The notes beneath the pieces are model-generated. The model was not told the origin of the DNA. It did not search any database and worked only from the letters and a program-made list of their open reading frames with translations. A DNA stretch of 5,305 nt, taken from JBFMHD01 sp040752395 [NCBI: Candidatus Hydrogenedentota bacterium]. GTDB taxonomy: Bacteria > JBFMHD01. Of this stretch, positions 1-4,310 are shown piece by piece. Each line of letters opens with the position of its first letter. Position 1 is the stretch's first letter. The position numbers and the translations under genes were made by a program. The stretch covers positions 1 through 5,305 of the forward strand of contig JBFMHD010000195.1 of NCBI GenBank assembly GCA_040752395.1. Direction: 5' to 3'.

Positions 1-189
1 TCGCAAGTCGTGAGTCAAAACAGGACTCAAGACTCAAGACTTTTCAGCAGGCTCTGGGCTTTTGTCTCCAGCCGGCTATAGTCCGTAGCCTGTAGCCTGT
101 CCTGATACTTCTCACTTCTTCCGTTATCTTGCTTCTTGCCTCTTGCTTCTACTTGATATTATTATAGTTACAATGTTTTTCAGAGGAGA
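1..189 (+). repeat. Dispersed mosaic repeat, copy 1 (5' end cut by window)
   Basis: Near-identical to copy 3 (from about 1725 to 1971). In order it shows: a GAGTC/GACTC hairpin (6-35), GACTCAA heptamers (24-40), a stretch containing the palindrome AGCCGGCT, GTAGCCT heptamers followed by GTCCTGATAC (to 108), one ACTTCTT unit, CGTTATC, then TTGCTTC/TTGCCTC/TTGCTTC. It ends in the conserved leader whose last bases, AGAGGAGA (182-189), form a strong Shine-Dalgarno. No start codon with a usable frame follows that Shine-Dalgarno, so here it is an orphan. No transposase or other protein is encoded. The repeat relationship is seen directly; any function is inference. Confidence 0.9.
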
Positions 190-219
190 TATACTAACTA
201 TTAACTTTCAACATAATTA

Positions 220-248
220 TTGACATAACAAAGTGGAAAAAGTAAAAA
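220..248 (+). promoter_or_regulatory. Possible weak upstream promoter
   Basis: A perfect -35 hexamer TTGACA (220-225) is followed after 17 nt by TAAAAA (243-248), which matches only four of six bases of the -10 consensus. It may be a secondary promoter for secG, but the -10 is poor and the better promoter lies 36 nt downstream. Confidence 0.25.
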
Positions 249-255
249 TTAGATA

Positions 256-284
256 TTGACTTTTGAGAATAAAGTAGATATAAT
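256..284 (+). promoter_or_regulatory. Sigma-70-type promoter for secG
   Basis: TTGACT (256-261), a 17-nt spacer and a perfect TATAAT (279-284) give a near-consensus housekeeping promoter. The expected transcription start is about 290-292, only 5-7 nt before the secG ATG at 297. The message would therefore be almost leaderless, and no Shine-Dalgarno is visible before that ATG. Hexamers and spacing are seen in the sequence; activity is inferred. Confidence 0.75.
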
Positions 285-296
285 ATAAAAAAGTTT

Positions 297-614
297 ATGT
301 TAGCCACTATATTGACTATAATTTATTTAATTGTTTGTGTTTTGCTTATTATCGCGATACTTCTTCAGCAGGACAAAACAGCAGGGAGCGGTTTAGGTGC
401 TGCGTTTGGCGGGTCATCACAAACTGTATTCGGGTCTCACAGCGGTGATATTCTTTCTAAAGCCACAACCTGGCTGGCTGTAGGATTTATGGTGATAGCT
501 TTACTTTTATCATTTACTTATACAAAGAAATCTTCTATTACGCAGGAAGCTGGCGCTTTTTCTCCAGAGGAACATCCAACGGTACCAGTGAGTACCCCAG
601 AAGCAGGGAAATGA
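297..614 (+). CDS. secG: Preprotein translocase subunit SecG
   Basis: SecG is the small accessory subunit of the SecYEG channel in the cytoplasmic membrane and assists SecA-driven protein export. The 105-residue product has the family layout: a first membrane helix at about 3-23, the conserved cytoplasmic loop at about 29-46 (AGSGLGAAFGGSSQTVFG), and a second helix at about 56-75. A polar Pro/Glu-rich tail follows (77-105). Its length is within the usual SecG range. The ATG at 297 puts the first helix directly at the N-terminus, as the family expects, although no Shine-Dalgarno precedes it. It has its own near-consensus promoter at 256-284. Lying between two repeat copies and ahead of ribosomal genes is not its common context, so a rearrangement or an assembly join is possible. 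Confidence 0.93.
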   Translation: MLATILTIIYLIVCVLLIIAILLQQDKTAGSGLGAAFGGSSQTVFGSHSGDILSKATTWLAVGFMVIALLLSFTYTKKSSITQEAGAFSPEEHPTVPVSTPEAGK

Positions 615-680
615 GTTTCTCGATGCATTAATCACAGCCCAAAGACATCACAGCAATCTCTGAAGTATAAATATATGAAA

Positions 681-800
681 CCAGTCTCTGGAGTCTTGAG
701 TTTTTAGCTGGAGCCCATAGCCTGTACCTTGTCCTGATACTTCTTACTTCTCACTTCTTACTTCGTGAAATTATTAGAGTTTACAAAGTTTTTTGGAGAG
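681..800 (+). repeat. Dispersed mosaic repeat, copy 2 (degenerate)
   Basis: A shorter, diverged copy between secG and the next gene. It keeps GGAGTCTTGAG, a TAGCCTGTACC stretch, GTCCTGATAC (731-740), three ACTTCTY-type heptamers (about 746-764) and the leader TTATTAGAGTT (771-781). It ends in GGAGAG (795-800), the ribosome-binding site of the gene at 806. The TTGCYTC/CGTTATC block is missing. CCAG-TCT-CTGG (681-691), with a T5 run at 701-705, may act as a weak terminator for secG. Other than this copy, I see nothing in 615-680. Confidence 0.75.
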
Positions 801-805
801 AAAGT

Positions 806-1357
806 ATGAGACTTGGTGTGTTTAGATGTGTTTCAAAATGTGCTAATTATGAATATAAATACGAATGTCCTTATTTTTTTGAAAGGAGCATCGATTATTA
901 TCCTTATTTCAGAGAATGTTGTCAGAAATATACCTTGATAGGGATAATAAAATTTATACTCTATGTTATTTTTCATCCTTTTTATTTACTCCAATTATTA
1001 TGTGGTTATGGAGGCGAAATTTATGCAAGGAAATATGAAACGACTCGAAATATTAAAAATAATGAGGATTTGTTATTTAAAGAGATAAAATTGAATCAGG
1101 TTACGTTACCCCAAGAAAGAAAGATTGAAAAAAAAGAGGCTGTTATAAAGAAAGAGGTTGAGATAGATGAGGAGTTAGAGGTACTGGAATTAATAAAGAA
1201 TGAGATTATTCAGCTAAAGAAAGTGAAAAATTTATATCCTTACAGACACGATTTAATATCCATGAAAGAGGAAGCGATTGATATATTTATCGATGAATTA
1301 AGAAAGATAGAAACAAAGAAAAAGAAAGGAGAGTTTTCAATTAGAAGGATTAAGTAG
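806..1357 (+). CDS. Hypothetical protein: Cys-containing N-terminus, one membrane segment, charged C-terminus
   Basis: I do not recognise this 183-residue protein. The first 40 residues are rich in Tyr/Phe and contain Cys 8, 12, 21, 38 and 39 (a sixth Cys is at 66). A hydrophobic stretch at about 44-66 could be a single membrane helix or a membrane-associated hairpin. From about 75 onward the chain is highly charged (Lys/Glu), with KIEKKEAVIKKEVEIDEELE-type runs at about 106-125 that suggest helix or coiled coil. It ends with a basic KKKK patch and RRIK. The ATG at 806 has a good Shine-Dalgarno, GGAGAG (795-800), and that site belongs to repeat copy 2. Codon use is strongly A-rich, which fits accessory DNA. 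The five N-terminal cysteines could bind metal, but their spacing matches no motif I can name. The reading frame is convincing; the function is unknown. Confidence 0.75.
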   Translation: MRLGVFRCVSKCANYEYKYECPYFFERSIDYYPYFRECCQKYTLIGIIKFILYVIFHPFYLLQLLCGYGGEIYARKYETTRNIKNNEDLLFKEIKLNQVTLPQERKIEKKEAVIKKEVEIDEELEVLELIKNEIIQLKKVKNLYPYRHDLISMKEEAIDIFIDELRKIETKKKKGEFSIRRIK

Positions 1358-1367
1358 CAATATTCTC

Positions 1368-1407
1368 TTGATATTTTTATAATATTTTTTAGAAATTTAA
1401 ATATCAA
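1368..1407. repeat. AT-rich inverted repeat after the hypothetical gene
   Basis: TTGATATTT (1368-1376) and AAATATCAA (1399-1407) are perfect 9-bp inverted arms separated by 22 nt, and a TATAAT-like string (1378-1383) lies in the loop. It could be a weak terminator for the upstream gene or an operator for the nucleotidyltransferase remnant that starts at 1440. In DNA this AT-rich, chance is also possible. Confidence 0.35.
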
Positions 1408-1439
1408 AACCATTATGATATAGACGCAAAAGGAGTTTA

Positions 1440-1553
1440 ATGAGACTTAATAAAAGAGAGTTAGAAATTATTATTAATGAGGCAAAATCAATCTTTGGGG
1501 AGGATGCAGAGATTAGATTATTTGGCAGCCGCACTTCAATACTCAATAGATAA
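1440..1553 (+). pseudogene. Truncated MNT-type nucleotidyltransferase (antitoxin-like)
   Basis: A 37-codon frame begins at ATG 1440 with a good Shine-Dalgarno, AAAAGGAG (1428-1435). Its product carries FGEDAEIRLFGSRT at about residues 19-32, which is the start of the minimal nucleotidyltransferase (MNT) fold. In that family the GSR turn is followed within about ten residues by GGDxD, which supplies the catalytic aspartates. Here the frame departs from the family after GSRT and stops at TAA 1551, so the aspartates and the rest of the domain are gone. MNT proteins of this size are usually partners of HEPN toxins, where they neutralise or modify the toxin. This copy should be inactive. The family call rests on the short N-terminal motif alone. 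Confidence 0.65.
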
Positions 1554-1614
1554 GATTCAAAAATTATTCCCATTAAGTAAAGAAAAGATTGAAGATATTA
1601 AAGAAGGAGTCAAC
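1534..1614 (+). pseudogene. Coding scrap fused in another frame, possibly from a HEPN-like partner
   Basis: From the break in the nucleotidyltransferase, a +1 frame stays open and reads LQYSIDKIQKLFPLSKEKIE and a few further residues. It is an amphipathic-helix-like, lysine-rich stretch that looks like real protein, unlike the adjoining frames. It may be part of the helical toxin gene that commonly accompanies MNT genes, joined after an internal deletion at about 1533-1540; that is inference from context. At its end AAGGAG (1604-1609) stands before ATG 1615-1617, as if another gene had once started there, but repeat copy 3 follows immediately. Confidence 0.3.
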
Positions 1615-1644
1615 ATGAGCGCGGTTTGCGCTCTACACTATTGG

Positions 1645-1684
1645 GTTCTTGGGTTCTTGGGTTATTGCGTTTTTGGGTTTTTGC
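1645..1684 (+). repeat. Octamer tandem array GTTNTTGS, 5 units
   Basis: Five consecutive 8-nt units: GTTCTTGG, GTTCTTGG, GTTATTGC, GTTTTTGG, GTTTTTGC. A degenerate unit precedes them at 1637-1644. The array ends in GCGCTCTACAC, as does the related array at 5169-5200. Confidence 0.85.
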
Positions 1685-1724
1685 GCTCTACACAAAGCAT
1701 GAAAAACTAAAGATGATATGAAAA

Positions 1725-1755
1725 GAGTCGTGAGTCAAAACAGGACTCAAGACTC
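1725..1755 (+). terminator. GAGTC/GACTC hairpin in repeat copy 3, terminator-like
   Basis: The left arm GAGTCGTGAGTC (1725-1736) pairs with the right arm GACTCAAGACTC (1744-1755) in 11 of 12 positions around the 7-nt loop AAAACAG. AAGACTTTTC follows, giving a short T-run. It is shared with copies 1 and 4. The hairpin is seen in the sequence; termination is only a possibility because the T-run is four bases and offset. Confidence 0.4.
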
Positions 1756-1962
1756 AAGACTTTTCAGCCAGGCTTTTGGCTTCTGGCTCCAGCCGGCTGT
1801 AGTCCGTAGCCTGTAGCCTGTCCTGATACCTCTCACTTCCCACTTCTTACTTCTTACTTTTTTCGTTATCTTGCTTCTTGCTTCTTGCTTCTTTCGTTAT
1901 CTTTCTTTCCGTTATCTTGCCTCTTGCTTCTATTTGATATTATTAGAGTTAGAATGTTTTTC

Positions 1963-1971
1963 AGAGGAGAG
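1963..1971 (+). promoter_or_regulatory. Repeat-borne ribosome-binding site of rpsC
   Basis: AGAGGAGAG ends five bases before ATG 1976, a strong and well-placed Shine-Dalgarno that fixes the rpsC start. The same bases close repeat copy 1 at 182-189 (orphan), and a related GGAGAG closes copy 2 before the gene at 806. Confidence 0.85.
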
Positions 1972-1975
1972 TCTA

Positions 1976-2638
1976 ATGGGTCAGAAGGTGCCACCAAAAA
2001 TTCAGAGACTGAAAATTATTGAAGACTGGGATTCCAAATGGTATGCAAACAAAAATATCTATGCTAATTATCTTCACGAAGACATACGGATACGTGAATG
2101 GGTCAGAAAAGAGTATGGTCAGGCCGGGATATCTAAGATAGTTGTTCAGAGGTATCCGCAGTTTATAGTTATAAATATACACACAGCGAGACCTGCTATT
2201 TTAATTGGGAGAAAAGGTGCAGAGATAGAGAGGATAAGAGGATGGTTAACCAGGATAAGCGGAAAGAAGTCAGATGTCAATGTTATAGAGATAGAGAATC
2301 CTCTGCTTGATGCCCAGCTTGTAGCTGAGAGTATAGCAAGAGCATTAAAAAGAAAGATCACTTATAGAAGGGCTATGAAACAGGCTATGGGTTTAGCATT
2401 AAAAGCAGGTGCACATGGCATAAAAGTTATGTGTTCCGGCAGGCTTGGTGGTGCTGAGATTGCAAGGTCTGTCTGGTATCGAGAAGGAAGGGTACCTTTA
2501 CATACATTAAGAGCAAATATAGATTATGGCTTTTCACAATGTTTTGCTAATTATGGTGTTATCGGTGTAAAGGTATGGATTTTTAAAGGTGAAATTATAC
2601 CTAAAAAAGAGACCAGAGCCGAGTCAAAGGAAGGTTAA
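1976..2638 (+). CDS. rpsC: 30S ribosomal protein S3
   Basis: S3 binds 16S rRNA in the head of the small subunit near the mRNA entry channel. The 220-residue product opens with the family start MGQKV. A type-2 KH domain follows with its GRKG loop at 78-81 (in RPAILIGRKGAEIERI). The conserved C-terminal signature spans about 148-186, including GRLGGAEIAR and WYREGRVPLHTLRANIDYG. Length is close to the usual 210-235. The N-terminal GFRLG-like stretch common in S3 reads KIQRLKI here, a minor deviation. An ATG at 1871 in the same frame would add 35 residues of translated repeat and is rejected, because the Shine-Dalgarno and homology both mark 1976. It leads the ribosomal block; rplV, its normal upstream neighbour, is absent and repeat copy 3 is in its place. 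Confidence 0.97.
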   Translation: MGQKVPPKIQRLKIIEDWDSKWYANKNIYANYLHEDIRIREWVRKEYGQAGISKIVVQRYPQFIVINIHTARPAILIGRKGAEIERIRGWLTRISGKKSDVNVIEIENPLLDAQLVAESIARALKRKITYRRAMKQAMGLALKAGAHGIKVMCSGRLGGAEIARSVWYREGRVPLHTLRANIDYGFSQCFANYGVIGVKVWIFKGEIIPKKETRAESKEG

Positions 2639-2644
2639 GATAAG

Positions 2645-3058
2645 ATGTTATTGCCTAAAAGAGTAAAATACAGAAAAAAGCAGAAAGGCAGGATGCGGGG
2701 TAAAGCTAAACGCGGGACTGAATTACATTTTGGCGACTATGGTTTAAAAGCTATCGAAGCGAACTGGGTTACTAATAAACAGATCGAGGCTGCTCGGGTC
2801 GCTATTATGAGACATATTAAACAAATTGGTAAACTCTGGATAAAAATATTTCCGGATAAACCGATTACCAAAAAACCCTTAGAGACAAGGATGGGTAAAG
2901 GCAAAGGTAATGTTGAGGGCTGGGTCTGTGTTGTAAAGCCTGGGAGGATACTTTTTGAGCTTGCCGGGTTACCAAAAGAATCAGCTATTGAAGCATTAAG
3001 AATAGCTTCATATAAGCTACCTATCAAAACAAGGATTATCAGTGCAGGTGCATCATAA
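2645..3058 (+). CDS. rplP: 50S ribosomal protein L16
   Basis: L16 binds 23S rRNA near the A-site tRNA and the peptidyl-transferase region and is needed for late 50S assembly. The 137-residue product has the typical length and start ([19 protein letters not shown]). The basic loop [10 protein letters not shown] lies at 81-90, followed by [13 protein letters not shown] at about 93-105. It begins six bases after the rpsC stop, and AAGGAAGG (2627-2634) inside the end of rpsC serves as Shine-Dalgarno. Its TAA shares one base with the ATG of rpmC (TAATG at 3056-3060), implying translational coupling. The rpsC-rplP-rpmC order is the canonical S10-operon order. Confidence 0.97.
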   Translation: MLLPKRVKYRKKQKGRMRGKAKRGTELHFGDYGLKAIEANWVTNKQIEAARVAIMRHIKQIGKLWIKIFPDKPITKKPLETRMGKGKGNVEGWVCVVKPGRILFELAGLPKESAIEALRIASYKLPIKTRIISAGAS

Positions 3059-3276
3059 TGTTAGCAAGAGAATTAAGAGAATTCAGCAATGATGAATTAA
3101 CTGAGAAACTGCTTGATTTTAAGAGAGAACTTTTTAATTTAAGAGTACAGCGTGTGTCAGGTGAGATTAAAAACCCGCGAAGGATTAGAGAGGTAAAAAG
3201 GACTATTGCGCGGATATTGACTATTATGAATACCCGGAAAAAGCAGGAGGCATTAAAGATTCAGAATGCAAAATAA
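3058..3276 (+). CDS. rpmC: 50S ribosomal protein L29
   Basis: L29 sits at the polypeptide exit tunnel next to L23, where nascent-chain factors dock. The 72-residue product is two helices in outline: the N-terminal [20 protein letters not shown] (about 6-25) and the family signature [16 protein letters not shown] (38-53). The length is usual. The start codon overlaps the rplP stop by one base, and the last 11 bases overlap rpsQ, so it is coupled on both sides. The residues after the signature (about 58-72) are poorly conserved in the family and contain the rpsQ ribosome-binding site. Confidence 0.96.
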   Translation: MLARELREFSNDELTEKLLDFKRELFNLRVQRVSGEIKNPRRIREVKRTIARILTIMNTRKKQEALKIQNAK

Positions 3277-3604
3277 AAAATTAAAAGTTAAACCCATAAA
3301 AAGGAAAATTTTAGAGGGTGTTATTGTTTCTGATAAAATGGATAAAACACGGGTTGTTTTAGTACAATCACGAGTTATTCATCCTCTGTATAAAAAGGTT
3401 ATAACAAAAAGAAAGAAGTATTATGCCCATGATGAGAAAAACAAGTATAAAAATGGTGATGTAGTTAAGATTATTGAATCGAGACCTATTTCGCGGCTGA
3501 AACGATGGCGAATATTAAAAAAGATTGGTGAAAGAGAAGAACCGACTCCGGTGACTGAGTTACCGGGAGGGTTAGAAGATGATACAGCAGGAATCAAGAC
3601 TTAA
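3266..3604 (+). CDS. rpsQ: 30S ribosomal protein S17, C-terminally extended
   Basis: S17 is a primary 16S rRNA-binding protein of the 30S body (OB fold). Conserved elements are [14 protein letters not shown] (about 18-31), the HPLYKK region (39-44), and [18 protein letters not shown] (64-81). The family core ends near residue 87, giving the usual 80-90-residue protein. Here about 25 further residues follow, rich in Pro, Glu and Gly. The extension ends at TAA 3602-3604 and overlaps rplN by 26 nt, so that its codons also hold the rplN Shine-Dalgarno. The ATG at 3266 overlaps rpmC by 11 nt; GGAGG (3246-3250) lies 15 nt upstream, a rather long spacing, but an in-frame stop at 3254 rules out an earlier start. 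Confidence 0.95.
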   Translation: MQNKKLKVKPIKRKILEGVIVSDKMDKTRVVLVQSRVIHPLYKKVITKRKKYYAHDEKNKYKNGDVVKIIESRPISRLKRWRILKKIGEREEPTPVTELPGGLEDDTAGIKT

Positions 3605-3947
3605 CGTGGCTGATAATACTGGTGTAAAAGAGATCAGCTGTATTAGAATCCCTAAATATTCTAAACGCAGATATGCAACTATTGGTGATATTATTATCGC
3701 ATCAGTCAAGGATGCTGTACCAACTTCAAATATTAAAAAGGGTTCGATAGTCAAAGCTGTCATTGTGAGAACTAAACGAGGATTGAGGAGAAGAGATGGA
3801 ACATACATTAAATTTGATAATAATGCTGCAGTGTTAATACAGGATGACGGGACGCCTATTGGAACAAGGATATTTGGTCCTATTGCAAGAGAATTAAGAG
3901 AAAAAGAGTTTATGAAGATAGTTTCATTAGCACCTGAGGTGCTCTGA
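3579..3947 (+). CDS. rplN: 50S ribosomal protein L14
   Basis: L14 binds 23S rRNA at the subunit interface, contributes to a bridge to 16S rRNA, and is the docking site of the silencing factor RsfS in bacteria that have it. The 122-residue product matches the family end to end: [19 protein letters not shown] at the start, [20 protein letters not shown] (64-83), [13 protein letters not shown] (89-101), and the invariant end SLAPEVL. GGGAGG (3565-3570) gives a strong Shine-Dalgarno 8 nt before the ATG, within the rpsQ extension. The codons for LAPEVL form a hairpin (3929-3943), discussed with rplX. Confidence 0.97.
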   Translation: MIQQESRLNVADNTGVKEISCIRIPKYSKRRYATIGDIIIASVKDAVPTSNIKKGSIVKAVIVRTKRGLRRRDGTYIKFDNNAAVLIQDDGTPIGTRIFGPIARELREKEFMKIVSLAPEVL

Positions 3948-3955
3948 TGGGGTAA
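3947..3955 (+). other. Two-codon frame ATG GGG TAA ahead of rplX
   Basis: The rplN stop overlaps an ATG (TGATG, 3945-3949). That ATG has a well-placed GAGGTG Shine-Dalgarno (3936-3941) and is in frame with rplX, but the third codon is TAA. Translation would have to restart at ATG 3959. It may be the former rplX start cut off by a nonsense change, or a coupling device; chance is not excluded. Confidence 0.35.
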
Positions 3956-3958
3956 CAG

Positions 3959-4282
3959 ATGACAGGTTTATTTGTTAAGAAAGGCGATACTGTAAAAATT
4001 TTATCTGGTAAAGACAAAGGGAAAACAGGTAAAATTTTGAGAGCATTTCCTAAACAGGGCAGACTTATTGTTGAACATATTAATTTTCAGAAAAAGCATC
4101 AGCGACCAACTCGTGATAATCCTAAAGGTGGGATATTAGAAAAAGAGGGACCTATTTATGCAGCAAAAGTAATGGTGATATGCCCAAACTGTAGTAAACC
4201 CACACGGATAAGCAGAAGATTTTTAGCTGATGGTAGAAAAGTAAGATACTGCAGGAAATGTAAAGAAGATATTGATAAATGA
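3959..4282 (+). CDS. rplX: 50S ribosomal protein L24
   Basis: L24 is an assembly-initiating 23S rRNA-binding protein near the exit tunnel. The 107-residue product has the KOW motif near the N-terminus (VKKGDTVKILSGKDKGKTGK, 6-25), the central basic region with HINFQKKHQRPT (40-51), and EGPIYAAKVMVICP at 63-76. A C-terminal zinc-ribbon pattern follows: Cys 75 and 78 (CPNC), then Cys 98 and 101 (CRKC). All four cysteines are kept, as in many bacterial L24 proteins. The length is typical. The start at 3959 follows a GGGG run (3949-3952); an upstream in-frame ATG at 3947 is interrupted by TAA. Gene order rplN-rplX-rplE is that of the spc operon. Confidence 0.96.
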   Translation: MTGLFVKKGDTVKILSGKDKGKTGKILRAFPKQGRLIVEHINFQKKHQRPTRDNPKGGILEKEGPIYAAKVMVICPNCSKPTRISRRFLADGRKVRYCRKCKEDIDK

Positions 4283-4310
4283 GAAAAGGATGAAAAACAA
4301 GGAGATGTAA

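Larger units (their letters stand above)
1618..1971 (+). repeat. Dispersed mosaic repeat, copy 3 (most complete)
   Basis: The fullest copy in the window. In order: a GCGC hairpin and GCGCTCTACAC (1617-1638); the octamer array GTTNTTGS (1645-1684); a second GCGCTCTACAC (1683-1693); an A-rich spacer; the GAGTC/GACTC hairpin (1725-1755); GACTCAA heptamers; AGCCGGCT; GTAGCCT heptamers; GTCCTGATAC (1820-1829). Then come the heptamers ACTTCTY, CGTTATC (three times) and TTGCYTC (five times) up to about 1930. The closing leader TTATTAGAGTTAGAATG (1940-1956) leads to AGAGGAGA. From 1726 on it aligns with copy 1 apart from a 60-nt longer heptamer tract. No gene is visible in it; the frame running from 1871 into rpsC is translated repeat. 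Confidence 0.9.

Noticed and set aside
20-105. CAGGAC (21-26) paired with GTCCTG (99-104) as a long-range stem in the repeat.
   Set aside because: It is only six base pairs over about 70 nt, and copy 2 lacks the left arm, so it is not convincing next to the GAGTC hairpin.
1-189. Insertion sequence or MITE with terminal inverted repeats.
   Set aside because: No transposase is visible, no terminal inverted repeats bound the copies, and no target-site duplication could be identified.
1477-1710. A single 77-codon gene across the nucleotidyltransferase remnant and the repeat.
   Set aside because: Its first part is an out-of-frame reading of the MNT motif region and its last part is translated octamer array. 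Only 1534-1614 looks protein-like.
1737-1930. CRISPR array, suggested by many short repeats.
   Set aside because: The units are 7-8 nt in direct tandem with no unique spacers, and no cas genes are present.
1871-1975. In-frame N-terminal extension of rpsC from an ATG at 1871 (35 extra residues).
   Set aside because: The extension is translated heptamer repeat. S3 starts MGQKV at 1976, where a strong Shine-Dalgarno is correctly placed.
1954-2022. Leader peptide starting MFFRGE from the ATG in the repeat leader (also at 173 in copy 1).
   Set aside because: It has no Shine-Dalgarno of its own, is out of frame with rpsC, copy 2 lacks the ATG, and the sequence after MFFRG is not shared.
2737-3027. 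Minus-strand open frames opposite rpsC, rplP, rplN, rplX/rplE and rpsZ.
   Set aside because: They are antisense shadows of confidently identified ribosomal-protein genes and have no recognisable domains.
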